From contig NZ_CP022367.1 of assembly GCF_003119115.1 (NCBI RefSeq), forward strand, positions 695,001 to 759,000: a DNA stretch of 64,000 nucleotides. The letters run 5' to 3'. The stretch comes from Azospirillum sp. TSH58. Lineage in GTDB: Bacteria; Pseudomonadota; Alphaproteobacteria; Azospirillales; Azospirillaceae. The notes below the pieces were generated by a model. It ran no database searches, was not told where the DNA came from, and was given only the letters and a program-made list of their open reading frames with translations. The position numbers were made by a program, and so were the translations under genes. Positions 1 through 8,313 of the stretch are shown piece by piece (the first letter of the stretch is position 1; each line of letters starts with the position of its first letter).

Positions 1-1
1 C

Positions 2-91
2 GCGGTGCTTCTGCTCGCGACGCTGCTGCTGGCCGTCGTCTATGGAAAGCTGGTCCACGGCCAGCAGGTCACGGGGGGGATGAAGAATTGA
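2..91 (+). CDS. ABC transporter permease, C-terminal end only (probably PotB-like)
   Basis: Only the last 29 codons are in the window, cut by its left edge. They read as a leucine/valine-rich transmembrane helix followed by a short polar tail (GQQVTGGMKN) and TGA. The stop overlaps the TTG start of the next permease, the usual arrangement for the paired inner-membrane permeases of a spermidine/putrescine-type importer. Assignment as the PotB partner rests on this coupling, not on its own sequence. Confidence 0.55.
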   Translation, partial: AVLLLATLLLAVVYGKLVHGQQVTGGMKN

Positions 92-918
92 GCGACAATC
101 ACGCCCCCCGCACCGCCAGCCAGCGCGTCGCCTGGATCACCACGGTGGTCGTCGCCTCGCTGGTGCTGGTCTTCCTGATGGCGCCGATCCTGGCGATCAT
201 GCCGCTGTCCTTCAGCTCCGGCTCCTACCTGACCTACCCGCTGCCGGGCCTGTCGCTGCGCTGGTACGAGGACTTCCTGAACTCCCCGCGCTGGGTATCG
301 TCGCTGAAGAACAGCGTCATCATCGGGGTGGCCTCGACCATCCTGTCGATGGTTCTGGGCACGCTCGCCTCGCTCGGCCTCGCCCAGTGGAAGAGCAAGT
401 TCAAGCCGCTGGTGCTGGCCATCGTGCTGTCGCCGGTCGTCGTGCCGGGCGTCATCACCGCGGTCGGCCTGTACTTCTTCTTCGCGCCGCTCGGCCTGAC
501 CGGCAGCTACGCGGGGCTGATCCTGGCGCACACGGCGCTGTCCACGCCCTTCGTGGTCATCACGGTCAGCGCGACGCTGCAGAGCTTCGACATGAATCTG
601 GCGCGGGCCGCGGCCTCGCTCGGCGCCTCGCCGATCTACGCCTTCCGACGGGTGATCCTGCCGCTGATCCTGCCGGGTCTGGCGTCGGGCGCCCTGTTCG
701 CCTTCGCCACCAGCTTCGACGAGGTGGTGGTGGTGCTGTTCATGGCGGGACCGGAGCAGCGCACCCTGCCCCGCGAGATGTTCAGCGGCATCCGCGAGAA
801 CATCAGCCCGACCATCACGGCGGCGGCGGTGATCCTGACGACCATCTCGGTCATCCTGCTCGCCACGCTGGAGGCGCTGCGCCGCCGCAACGAGCGGCTG
901 AAGGGCAACCTGCGCTGA
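88..918 (+). CDS. potC: Polyamine-type ABC transporter permease (PotC-like)
   Basis: 276-residue inner-membrane permease of the binding-protein-dependent family. Hydrophobic segments lie near residues 15-35, 70-95, 105-130, 140-160, 185-205 and 240-262. The cytoplasmic EAA-type loop that contacts the ATPase reads LARAAASLGASPIYAFRRVILP around residues 170-192. The TTG start overlaps the upstream stop by 4 bases, indicating translational coupling. With gabD, gabT and an HTH-cupin regulator next door, the likely substrate is putrescine or another polyamine. The family also includes importers for other substrates, so specificity is inferred from context. Confidence 0.82.
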   Translation: MSDNHAPRTASQRVAWITTVVVASLVLVFLMAPILAIMPLSFSSGSYLTYPLPGLSLRWYEDFLNSPRWVSSLKNSVIIGVASTILSMVLGTLASLGLAQWKSKFKPLVLAIVLSPVVVPGVITAVGLYFFFAPLGLTGSYAGLILAHTALSTPFVVITVSATLQSFDMNLARAAASLGASPIYAFRRVILPLILPGLASGALFAFATSFDEVVVVLFMAGPEQRTLPREMFSGIRENISPTITAAAVILTTISVILLATLEALRRRNERLKGNLR

Positions 919-923
919 CATGA

Positions 924-959
924 AAAAGCCGGGCGGCCCCGATGGGCGGCCCGGCTTTT
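924..959. terminator. Bidirectional terminator between convergent genes
   Basis: A perfect 11-bp stem, AAAAGCCGGGC (924-934) paired with GCCCGGCTTTT (949-959), has a 14-base GC-rich loop. The A run on one side and the T run on the other make it functional in both directions. It sits between the permease stop (918) and the end of the minus-strand regulator (982). Confidence 0.85.
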
Positions 960-981
960 CCTCAAATCCGGTGGAGTGATG

Positions 982-1566
982 TCACAGGTACGGCGGGGTG
1001 CAGGCGCTGATGATTTCGCATTCCTCGTCGCCGAGGTTGCGGAAGCGGTGCGGGATGCGGCTGTCGAACAGATAGGCGTCGCCGGGGCCAAGGATTTCCT
1101 TGCGGTCGCCGACCGTCAGCTCGATCCGGCCCTTGATGACGATGCCGCCCTCCTCCGATTCATGCTGGAGCATGGTGCGGCCGCCGGTGTCGGCGCCTGG
1201 GGCGTACTTCTCGTGCAGGACCTGGAGGTTGCGGCCGCGCAGGTCGCCGACCTGCCGGAAGGAGATGGAACCGACCCGGCTCTTCACCAGCCCGGTCAGC
1301 TCGACCAGATCGCCGCCCTTGAAGAAGATCTGCTCGCGCGGCGGCAGGTCGTCGGAGGAGAAGAACTCCGCCAGGGTCATCGGAATGCCCTGGAGCACCT
1401 TGCGCAGCGAGGAGACGGAGGGGCTGCACCGGTTCTGCTCGATCAGCGAAATGGTGCCGTTGGTCACGCCCGCCCGTTGCGCCAACTGGCGCTGGGACAG
1501 GGCGTGCGCTTCCCGAACCTGCTTCAGGCGCGCGCCCACGTTGAAATCGACAGCGTCCACATCCAT
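982..1566 (-). CDS. HTH-XRE/cupin transcriptional regulator (PuuR-type)
   Basis: 194 residues. Residues about 12-68 form an XRE helix-turn-helix (LKQVREAHALSQRQLAQRAG, then TNGTISLIEQNRCSPSV). Residues about 110-190 form a small cupin barrel with the typical GxE/PxGD-like segments (GDAYLFDSRIPHRF). This architecture is shared with PuuR, the repressor of putrescine use in E. coli. It is divergent from gabD-gabT and separated by about 140 bp holding a perfect palindrome (1648-1665), so it is the natural candidate for controlling gabDT and probably the neighbouring transporter. The ligand is unknown; a polyamine or GABA-pathway metabolite is the inference. Confidence 0.85.
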   Translation of the reverse strand: MDVDAVDFNVGARLKQVREAHALSQRQLAQRAGVTNGTISLIEQNRCSPSVSSLRKVLQGIPMTLAEFFSSDDLPPREQIFFKGGDLVELTGLVKSRVGSISFRQVGDLRGRNLQVLHEKYAPGADTGGRTMLQHESEEGGIVIKGRIELTVGDRKEILGPGDAYLFDSRIPHRFRNLGDEECEIISACTPPYL

Positions 1567-1647
1567 GGATCGGTTCCTCGCTCCTGACCGGAAGGCATAC
1601 CGGATTCGCGTGTGTGCGTCATCAAAAACTCAACACCCGATTAGGGT

Positions 1648-1665
1648 TGTTTAATTTATTAAACA
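1648..1665. promoter_or_regulatory. Perfect palindromic operator upstream of gabD
   Basis: TGTTTAAT-TT-ATTAAACA: 8-bp arms with no mismatch and a 2-bp centre, AT-rich in an otherwise GC-rich setting. It lies between the divergent regulator (start 1566) and the gabD ATG (1707). It is probably the binding site of that regulator; no binding data are available here. Confidence 0.7.
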
Positions 1666-1706
1666 TGGGTACGCTCCCTTCACTTCGCAAATCGAGGCTG
1701 ATCCCC

Positions 1707-3167
1707 ATGCTGTCGCTGAACGACCAGAGCCTTCTTCGGACACAAGCCTATGTGAACGGCGCGTGGCGCGACGCCTTCTCCGGCAAGACCTTCGCGGTGA
1801 CCAACCCGGCGACGGGCGAGGAGCTGGCCCGGGTCGCCGACGTCGGCGCGGAAGAGACGCGGCAGGCCATCAACGCCGCCGACGCCGCTCTGCCGGCGTG
1901 GCGCGCCAAGACCGCGAAGGAGCGCGCGGCCATCCTGCGCCGCTGGTTCGAGCTGATCATGGCGGCGCAGGAGGATCTGGCCGTCCTGATGACGCTGGAG
2001 CAGGGCAAGCCGCTGGCCGAGGCCCGCGGCGAGGTCGCCTACGGCGCCAGCTTCATCGAGTGGTTCGCCGAGGAGGGCAAGCGGGTCTACGGCGACGTGA
2101 TCCCCAGCTTCGCCGGCAACAAGCGCATCGTCGTCCTGAAGGAGCCGATCGGCGTCGTCGCGGCGATCACCCCGTGGAACTTCCCCAACGCGATGATCAC
2201 CCGCAAGGTCGGCCCGGCGCTGGCCGCCGGCTGCACCATCGTCGTCAAGCCGGCGGAGGACACCCCGCTGTCCGCCCTGGCGCTGGCCGAGCTGGCCGAG
2301 CGCGCGGGCGTCCCGGCGGGGGTGTTTAACATCGTCACCGGGTCCGACCCCGTCGCCATCGGCGGCGAGCTGACCTCCAGCCCGATCGTGCGCAAGCTGT
2401 CCTTCACCGGCTCGACCGAGGTCGGCAAGATCCTGATGCGCCAGTCGGCCGACACGGTGAAGAAGGTGTCGCTGGAGCTGGGCGGCAACGCGCCCTTCAT
2501 CGTGTTCGACGACGCCGACCTGGACGAGGCGGTCAAGGGCGCGCTCGCGTCCAAGTACCGCAACTCCGGCCAGACCTGCGTCTGCGCGAACCGCCTGCTG
2601 GTCCAGGCCGGCGTCTACGACGCCTTCGCCGCCAAGCTGGCCGAGGCGGTGAAGCAGATCCGCGTCGGCAACGGCATGGAGGCCGGGGTCACCCAGGGCC
2701 CGATGATCAACGGCCAGGCCGTCGAGAAGGTCGAGGAGCTGATGGGCGACGCGCTGGCCAAGGGCGCCAAGGTCGCGCTCGGCGGCAAGCGCCACGGCCT
2801 GGGCGGCACCTTCTTCGAGCCGACGATCCTGACCGGCGTCACCACCGAGATGCGCGTGGCCCGCGAGGAGATCTTCGGCCCGGTGGCCCCGCTGTTCAAG
2901 TTCGAGACGGAGGCCGACGCCATCCGCATGGCGAACGACACCGAGTTCGGTCTGGCGGCCTATTTCTACAGCCGCGACATCGGCCGGGTGTGGCGCGTGG
3001 CCGAACAGCTGGAATACGGCATGGTCGGCATCAACGAAGGCATCCTGTCGACCGAGGTCGCGCCGTTCGGCGGCATCAAGCAGTCGGGCATCGGGCGGGA
3101 AGGCTCCAAGTACGGTGTGGAGGACTTCCTGGAGATCAAGTACCTGTGCGTCGGCCTGGGCGCCTGA
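1707..3167 (+). CDS. gabD: Succinate-semialdehyde dehydrogenase (NAD(P)+)
   Basis: 486-residue aldehyde dehydrogenase that oxidises succinate semialdehyde to succinate in GABA catabolism. Visible landmarks are PWNFPNAMITRK (cofactor/substrate region), FTGSTEVGK (nucleotide binding), general base Glu257 in LELGG and catalytic Cys291 in GQTCVCANR. Two cysteines in TCVC match the GabD I/SSADH type. The ATG at 1707 (MLSLNDQSLLRTQAYVNG) gives the usual family N-terminus. The open frame runs back to 1614, but that extension would cover the operator palindrome. gabT follows 28 bp downstream, forming a two-gene operon. Confidence 0.93.
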   Translation: MLSLNDQSLLRTQAYVNGAWRDAFSGKTFAVTNPATGEELARVADVGAEETRQAINAADAALPAWRAKTAKERAAILRRWFELIMAAQEDLAVLMTLEQGKPLAEARGEVAYGASFIEWFAEEGKRVYGDVIPSFAGNKRIVVLKEPIGVVAAITPWNFPNAMITRKVGPALAAGCTIVVKPAEDTPLSALALAELAERAGVPAGVFNIVTGSDPVAIGGELTSSPIVRKLSFTGSTEVGKILMRQSADTVKKVSLELGGNAPFIVFDDADLDEAVKGALASKYRNSGQTCVCANRLLVQAGVYDAFAAKLAEAVKQIRVGNGMEAGVTQGPMINGQAVEKVEELMGDALAKGAKVALGGKRHGLGGTFFEPTILTGVTTEMRVAREEIFGPVAPLFKFETEADAIRMANDTEFGLAAYFYSRDIGRVWRVAEQLEYGMVGINEGILSTEVAPFGGIKQSGIGREGSKYGVEDFLEIKYLCVGLGA

Positions 3168-3195
3168 CGCCATCCTTTCCAATCGGGGGTTTGAG

Positions 3196-4482
3196 ATGAG
3201 CAACCAGTCCTTCCAGGATCGTCGCAACGCCGCCGTTCCGCGCGGCCTCGCCAACGCCATGCCGGTCTATGTCGACCGCGCCGAGAACGCCGAGCTGTGG
3301 GACGTCGAGGGCAACCGCTTCATCGACTTCGCCGGCGGCATCGCGGTGCTGAACACCGGCCACCGCCATCCGAAGATCATCGAGGCGGTGAAGGCCCAGC
3401 TCGACCGCTTCACCCACACCTGCGCGATGGTCACGCCCTACGAGTCCTTCGTGACCCTGGCGGAGCGGCTGAACGCGCTGGTTCCGGGCTCCACGCCGAA
3501 GAAGACCGCCTTCTTCACCACCGGTGCCGAAGCCGTCGAGAACGCCGTGAAGATCGCCCGCGCCCACACGGGCCGTCCGGGCGTGATCGCCTTCTCCGGC
3601 GCCTTCCACGGCCGCACGCTGCTGGCGATGGCGCTGACCGGCAAGGTCGTGCCCTACAAGGTCGGCTTCGGCCCCTTCCCGGCCGAGGTCTACCACGCGC
3701 CCTTCCCCAACGCCTACCGCGGGGTCAGCGTCCAGGACAGCCTGAAGGCGCTGGAGCAGCTGTTCAAGTCGGACGTGGACGCCACCCGCGTCGCCGCGAT
3801 CATCGTGGAGCCGGTGCAGGGTGAGGGCGGCTTCAACATCGCCCCGCCGGAGTTCCTGCAGGCCCTGCGCAAGGTCTGCGACGACAACGGCATCCTTTTG
3901 ATCATCGACGAGATCCAGACCGGCTTCGCCCGCACCGGCAAGATGTTCGCCATCGAGCATTCCGGCGTCGAGCCCGACCTGATGACCATGGCGAAGAGCC
4001 TGGCCGGCGGCTTCCCGCTGTCGGCGGTCACCGGCAAGGCGGAGATCATGGACGCCCCGATCCCCGGCGGCATCGGCGGCACCTACGCCGGCAGCCCGCT
4101 GGCGACCACCGCGGCGCTGGCCGTGCTGGACGTCATCGAGGAGGAGAAGCTGATCCAGCGCTCCAACGACCTGGGCGAGCGCATCGCCGGCCGCTTCCGC
4201 ACCATGGCCCAGCGCAACACGCTGTCGGTGATCGGCGACGTGCGCAACCTGGGCGGCATGATCGCCATGGAGCTGGTGAAGGACCGCGGCACCAAGGAGC
4301 CGGCGCCGGAGCTGACCAAGGCGCTGGTCGCCAAGGCGGCGGAGAAGGGCCTCGTCCTGCTGTCCTGCGGCACCTACGGCAACGTGATCCGCATCCTGGT
4401 TCCGCTGACCGCGTCGGACGCGCTGGTGGACGAGGGCCTGGACATCATCGAGCGCTCCCTGGAGGAGCTGGTTTCGGCCTGA
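3196..4482 (+). CDS. gabT: 4-aminobutyrate aminotransferase
   Basis: 428-residue class III PLP aminotransferase that converts GABA and 2-oxoglutarate to succinate semialdehyde and glutamate, feeding GabD upstream. Landmarks are the FTTGAEAVENAVKIAR cofactor phosphate site, FHGRTLLAM, the IIDEIQTGFARTG aspartate region and the Schiff-base Lys267 in TMAKSLAGG, one residue from the position known in E. coli GabT. Length and motifs match the family throughout. The ATG at 3196 follows a short AT-containing spacer after gabD, and a strong terminator closes the operon at 4525. Confidence 0.93.
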   Translation: MSNQSFQDRRNAAVPRGLANAMPVYVDRAENAELWDVEGNRFIDFAGGIAVLNTGHRHPKIIEAVKAQLDRFTHTCAMVTPYESFVTLAERLNALVPGSTPKKTAFFTTGAEAVENAVKIARAHTGRPGVIAFSGAFHGRTLLAMALTGKVVPYKVGFGPFPAEVYHAPFPNAYRGVSVQDSLKALEQLFKSDVDATRVAAIIVEPVQGEGGFNIAPPEFLQALRKVCDDNGILLIIDEIQTGFARTGKMFAIEHSGVEPDLMTMAKSLAGGFPLSAVTGKAEIMDAPIPGGIGGTYAGSPLATTAALAVLDVIEEEKLIQRSNDLGERIAGRFRTMAQRNTLSVIGDVRNLGGMIAMELVKDRGTKEPAPELTKALVAKAAEKGLVLLSCGTYGNVIRILVPLTASDALVDEGLDIIERSLEELVSA

Positions 4483-4524
4483 TCCGTCAGTCCCGGTTTT
4501 TCAGCGAAGTCCCCTGACTGCACA

Positions 4525-4558
4525 CCCTCCTTCCCTTGCGGGAAGGAGGGTTTCTTTT
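4525..4558 (+). terminator. Intrinsic terminator of the gabDT operon
   Basis: A perfect 11-bp stem CCCTCCTTCCC / GGGAAGGAGGG with a TTGC loop is followed by TTTCTTTTT. It sits 43 bp after the gabT stop. Confidence 0.93.
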
Positions 4559-4608
4559 TGTGCGCCCGCCCGCCCGCGCTTTAGGATGAGGGCGCGGGGC
4601 AGAGGGGC

Positions 4609-5499
4609 GTGCGCATGGCCGGCGGGATCGACATCGTCATCATCAAGAAGAGCGGGCTGGGCGACGCCGGGGCCAGCGTCTTTTCAGAGGTCGCGGAAAC
4701 CCTGTGTTTCGCGCTGCGCCGCCTGGGCGTCGAGGCGGAGATCGTCTGGAACCGCGTCGGCCGCCGACGGCGCGCCATCGTGCTCGGCGGGCACGACCTG
4801 TCGCCGCAGGAGGGCGACCGGCTGCCCAGCGGCACCATCCTCTACAATCTGGAGCAGATCGCCACGCTCCACCCGCGCAACGCCCATTACCTGGACCTGC
4901 TGCGCCGCTGCCGGGTGTGGGACTACAGCCCGCGCAACATCGCCGATCTGGCCGGCCAGGGCATCCGGGCGCGCCACGTCCCCATCGGGCATGTCGACGC
5001 GATGACCCGCATCCCGAACAGCCCAGCCCCCGGCATCGACGTGCTGTTCTACGGCGCCGTGAACCCCCGCCGCCGCGCCATCCTCGACGCGCTGGGCGAG
5101 CGCGGCCTGACCGTGGTCAGCCTCCAGCATTATTACGGTGCGCTCCGCGACGGCTTCATCGCCGACGCCAAGCTGGTGCTGAACCTGCATTACTACGAGG
5201 CGGGCATTTTCGAGATCGTCCGCGTCTCGCACCTGCTGTCCAACCGCAAGGCGGTGCTGGCCGAGCGCCACCCCGACAGCGCGATCGACCCCGACCTGCT
5301 GGACGCCATGGCCTTCGCCCCCTACGACGGGCTGGTCGAGGCCGCCTGCGCGCTGGTCGCCGACGGTGCGCGGCGGGAGGCGCTGGCCGAGGCCGGTTAC
5401 CGGCGCATGAGGAACCGGGACGCGGTGGCGCTGATGCGCGGCGCCGCCGCGGACCTCGGTCTTTCACTCAGCGAGGCCGGCGCGCTCACCGGCTCCTGA
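4609..5499 (+). CDS. Glycosyltransferase-like protein of unknown specificity
   Basis: 296 residues from GTG 4609 (ATG at 4615 equally possible), cytosolic with no signal peptide. The C-terminal half looks like the nucleotide-sugar half of a GT-B glycosyltransferase: a VLFYGAVNPRRR strand-loop, then LVLNLHYYEAGIFEIVRVSHLLSNRKAVLAE with the Glu-containing pattern common in that fold. The N-terminal half is poorly recognisable. No sugar or acceptor can be named. A decayed paralogue of the same gene lies at 7570-8815, so the locus once held two copies flanking the TetR operon. It stands alone between two terminated units. Confidence 0.55.
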   Translation: MRMAGGIDIVIIKKSGLGDAGASVFSEVAETLCFALRRLGVEAEIVWNRVGRRRRAIVLGGHDLSPQEGDRLPSGTILYNLEQIATLHPRNAHYLDLLRRCRVWDYSPRNIADLAGQGIRARHVPIGHVDAMTRIPNSPAPGIDVLFYGAVNPRRRAILDALGERGLTVVSLQHYYGALRDGFIADAKLVLNLHYYEAGIFEIVRVSHLLSNRKAVLAERHPDSAIDPDLLDAMAFAPYDGLVEAACALVADGARREALAEAGYRRMRNRDAVALMRGAAADLGLSLSEAGALTGS

Positions 5500-5508
5500 A
5501 GCAACCGC

Positions 5509-5874
5509 TCACAGCTCGACGACCGGCGTGAAGCCGCCGAAGATCATCCGCTTGCCGTCGAAGGGCATCGGGTTGTTCTCCGGGCTGAACCGCTCGTCGG
5601 TCTTCATCAGCTCCTCGATCCGCCCCATCCCGGCGTCCCGCGTCGCCTTGTCCGGCCATTCGATCCAGGAGAAGGCGACCGTCTCGTCGTCCGTCGCCTG
5701 CACAGCCCGGCGGAAATCGGTGAGCTTGCCGTTAGGCACGTCGTCGCCCCAGCATTCGAGGATGCGCGTCGCGCCAAGCTCCTTGAACAGAACGTCGACC
5801 TTGTTCGCGTGGTCGATGAAAGCCTGCTTGTTGGCCGTCGGAACCGCGATGACGAATCCGTCGATGTAAGCCAT
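5509..5874 (-). CDS. DUF1428 family protein
   Basis: 121 residues, the normal size for DUF1428, a dimeric alpha/beta-barrel-like family of unknown function. It starts MAYIDGFVIAVP and carries the family patterns ECWGDDVP, FSWIEWPDKATRD and PFDGKRMIFGGF. A good Shine-Dalgarno (GGGGAGGAAGGAC) precedes ATG 5874. It is the last gene of a four-gene unit headed by the TetR regulator. These small families often travel together in stress or xenobiotic-response operons; that association is context, not proof of function. Confidence 0.85.
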   Translation of the reverse strand: MAYIDGFVIAVPTANKQAFIDHANKVDVLFKELGATRILECWGDDVPNGKLTDFRRAVQATDDETVAFSWIEWPDKATRDAGMGRIEELMKTDERFSPENNPMPFDGKRMIFGGFTPVVEL

Positions 5875-5916
5875 GTCCTTCCTCCCCTTGTTTGTTTGAA
5901 GCTTCGACCCCGCCCG

Positions 5917-6351
5917 TCAGGACGCGGTCGGGTCCGGGCACTTCGCACCGGTGTGGTTCAGCATCCAGGGCGTGCCGAAGCGGTCGGTGACCATGGCGAA
6001 GCGATCGGCCCAGAAGGTCTCGCCCGGCGGCATCTCAACGGCGCGGGCGTCCTTTGCGAGCACGGCGAAGATGCGGTCGAACTCGGCGAGCGACGGCGGG
6101 GCGATCTGAACCCGGAAACCCTGCGGCGTGCTGTACATGCTGTCCGGCGAGTCGGACGCCATCACCGTGGTCGCCCCCAGCTTCACCATCATGTTCATCA
6201 CGAGGTCATCGCCACCGGGCATGCGGCTGTCCGCATCCGGGGCGTCGCCGTTGCGGAACACATAGACGACCTCGCCGCCGAGGGTTTCGGCGTAGTGGGT
6301 CATCGCCTCCAGACAGGTCCCGTTGAAGAACAGGTAGATCGTCGGTTCCAT
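5917..6351 (-). CDS. VOC-superfamily protein, PhnB/3-demethylubiquinone methyltransferase-like
   Basis: 144 residues of the glyoxalase/bleomycin-resistance (VOC) superfamily, PhnB-type. Visible are the N-terminal TIYLFFNGTCLEAMTHYAET strand-helix and the C-terminal WADRFAMVTDRFGTPWMLNH, which closes the second beta-alpha-beta-beta-beta module. Members of this subgroup have no agreed reaction. A purine-rich Shine-Dalgarno (GGGAGGAAACG) precedes ATG 6351. It is the third gene of the TetR operon, 49 bp after the SRPBCC gene. Confidence 0.82.
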   Translation of the reverse strand: MEPTIYLFFNGTCLEAMTHYAETLGGEVVYVFRNGDAPDADSRMPGGDDLVMNMMVKLGATTVMASDSPDSMYSTPQGFRVQIAPPSLAEFDRIFAVLAKDARAVEMPPGETFWADRFAMVTDRFGTPWMLNHTGAKCPDPTAS

Positions 6352-6400
6352 GGATTCGTTTCCTCCCGGTCAGACTGTTTTTGGATCAGTGCGTTCTGGA

Positions 6401-6865
6401 TCAGAGCGTCTTGGCAAGGGCTTCGAGCTGGTCGGTCGCTTTGCCCCAGCCTTCGTGGAAGCCCATCTTCTCGTGCTCGTCGCGCGCCTCGGCGCTCCAG
6501 TGCATGGCGCGCGCGGTGTAGAGGGTCCGGCCGGCGCCCGCGTCCTCGAACCGCACGTCGGCGGTCATGAAGGCCCGGCCCGACGGCCGCCAGCCGGGGC
6601 GGAAGGCGTCGGTGAAGACCAGACGCCGCCCCTCCTCCACGTCGAGGAAGACGCCGGGCTCGCCGAACTGTTCGCCGTCCGGGCCGTTCATCAGCGTGAA
6701 GAACTCGCCGCCCGGACGCACGTCCATCCGTGCCTCGGACACGAACCAGGGCTTGGGGCAGAACCACTGTTTCAGCAGCTCGGGCTCGGTCCAGCAGCGC
6801 CACAGCGCGCCGCGCGGCGCGTCGAGGCTGCGGGTCAGAACGAGGTCGCGCTCACCTTCCGTCAT
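6401..6865 (-). CDS. SRPBCC/AHSA1 family protein
   Basis: 154 residues with the AHSA1-type START/SRPBCC fold, a hydrophobic-cavity ligand-binding protein. It shows the N-terminal LVLTRSLDAPRGALWRCWTEP and the repeated family signature LLKQWFCPKPW, then GGEFFTLMNGPDGEQF and, near the end, MGFHEGWGKATDQLEAL. The start overlaps the end of the TetR gene by 14 bp, so the two are translationally coupled. Probably a small-molecule binder induced with its operon partners; the ligand is unknown. Confidence 0.87.
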   Translation of the reverse strand: MTEGERDLVLTRSLDAPRGALWRCWTEPELLKQWFCPKPWFVSEARMDVRPGGEFFTLMNGPDGEQFGEPGVFLDVEEGRRLVFTDAFRPGWRPSGRAFMTADVRFEDAGAGRTLYTARAMHWSAEARDEHEKMGFHEGWGKATDQLEALAKTL

Positions 6866-7502
6866 GGGGGTTCCCTTTCGAGCGGGGCTGTGAAAAGAGC
6901 AGCGTGAGGTAGCGTTTCAGGTGATCGACGCTGTCCAGCGCGTCCTCGCGCCCGCCCGTCGCCTTGGCGAGGATGAAGGCGCCCTGGAGCACGGCCTGGG
7001 TGTGCCGCGCGAGGCTCGCCGGGGTCCAGTCGGCCGCGATGCCGCGCGCCGCCATGGCCGCCGCGATGTCCGGTTCGAGCGTCGCCGCGTGGCCGAAGAT
7101 GCTGGCGGCGCAGGCGTCGCGGATCGCCGGGTGCGACCCGTAGACCTCCTGCGTCATGGTCCCGACGAGGCAGGTGAACTCGGCGGGATCGCCGTCGATG
7201 ATCGCCTTGCGGAAGTCGACATAGCCGAACAGCCGGTCGAGCGGGTCGTCGAGCCGGTGGTACGGCGCGTTCGCGAAGAAGGCCGAGGTGGTTTCCGCCC
7301 AATAGGCGGCGGCGGCGACGCCGAGCGCTTCCTTGGTCTCGAAATGGTGGAAGAACGCGCCCTTGGTGACCCCCGCCGCCTTGCAGAGATCATCGACGGA
7401 GGTCGCCGCGAAGCCCTTGGCCCGGATGACGTCCCGCGCCGCTTCGAGAAGCCGTGTGCGGGCGTCGCCGCGTTCGGGGTGATGTTTGGCGGGTCTCGGC
7501 AT
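6852..7502 (-). CDS. TetR/AcrR family transcriptional regulator
   Basis: 216 residues from ATG 7502 (MPRPAKHHPERGD). The N-terminal TetR DNA-binding domain includes SVDDLCKAAGVTKGAFFHHF, about residues 33-55, followed by a helical ligand domain. An in-frame ATG at 7514 would add four residues, but it lies inside the palindromic operator at 7512-7531, so the downstream start is preferred. First gene of the operon that also encodes SRPBCC, VOC and DUF1428 proteins. Overlap with the next gene and the operator at its own start suggest autoregulation of the whole unit. Confidence 0.87.
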   Translation of the reverse strand: MPRPAKHHPERGDARTRLLEAARDVIRAKGFAATSVDDLCKAAGVTKGAFFHHFETKEALGVAAAAYWAETTSAFFANAPYHRLDDPLDRLFGYVDFRKAIIDGDPAEFTCLVGTMTQEVYGSHPAIRDACAASIFGHAATLEPDIAAAMAARGIAADWTPASLARHTQAVLQGAFILAKATGGREDALDSVDHLKRYLTLLFSQPRSKGNPHDGR

Positions 7503-7511
7503 GGGTAAGAA

Positions 7512-7531
7512 CATACCGAACGGTTGGTATG
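7512..7531. promoter_or_regulatory. Probable TetR operator
   Basis: Imperfect palindrome CATACC-N8-GGTATG with GAAC/GGTT in the centre: 8 of 10 positions match across the dyad. It resembles the ATACCGACCGGTCGGTAT type of site bound by many TetR-family repressors, and it sits immediately upstream of the TetR coding start. Confidence 0.65.
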
Positions 7532-7854
7532 GCCGTCAAGCGCGGAGAGTGGCCGCCACGGCATCCGGTGTGGCACCATCAACGCGCCAAGCGAGCGCGG
7601 CCTGACCGTGGTCGGCCTCCAGTATTGGTAAGAAGCGTTCCGCGACCGCTTTGCCGCCAACACGACGCTGGCGCCGACTCTGCATGACGACGAGGTGAGC
7701 ATCTTCGAGGTCATCCGCGTCTGCCACTTCCTGTCGAACCGCAGCACGGACCGAGCGCCACACTGACACCGAACTGCCCCCTCGACCTATTGGAGATCCT
7801 GCCCTTACCATTACGATGGGCGGGTCAAGGCCGCCTCCGCGCTAGGTCCTGTTC

Positions 7855-8313
7855 TCAAACCCTGAGCCATAGTCGGATAGCCCCGATGTGGACCATGGCG
7901 AGGTAGTTGGCGGCGAGTTTCTCGTATCGGGTGGCGATGCGACGGAACTGTTTGAGGCGGTTGATCAGGCGCTCGATGGCGTTGCGGGAGCGATAGGCGG
8001 CCCAATCCACCAGAGCACAGGGCTTCTGGCTGGAGGGCTGTGGGATCACCGCCCCGATCCCGCGCCGACGCAGGTAGCGGCGGATGGCTTGGCTGGAGTA
8101 GGCGCGGTCAGCGACCACGCGCTCGGGTCTTTCCCGCGGTCGTCCACCTGCCACTCGGCGCACTGCGACCGCCTCCATCAGCACCGTCAACGCGCTCTGG
8201 TCGGCGGCTTGACCGGGGCTCAGCACGAAAGCGAGCGGTTGGCCGTGGCGGTCGGCGCGCAGGTGGATCTTGGTTGAGAAGCCGCCGCGCGAGCGGCCAA
8301 GCGCTTGGTTCAA
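7855..8313 (-). CDS. IS5-family transposase, second frame (OrfB)
   Basis: 152 residues counted from the TTG at 8313, but most likely made as the C-terminal part of an OrfA-OrfB fusion by -1 frameshifting at AAAAGGGGG. It carries the TKIHLRADRHGQPL strand, the second catalytic Asp in VVADRAYSS and the catalytic Glu in RNAIERLINRLKQFRRIATRYEK, the classic E-x6-R/K pattern. No stop or gap interrupts it, so the element appears capable of transposition. Confidence 0.88.
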   Translation of the reverse strand: MNQALGRSRGGFSTKIHLRADRHGQPLAFVLSPGQAADQSALTVLMEAVAVRRVAGGRPRERPERVVADRAYSSQAIRRYLRRRGIGAVIPQPSSQKPCALVDWAAYRSRNAIERLINRLKQFRRIATRYEKLAANYLAMVHIGAIRLWLRV

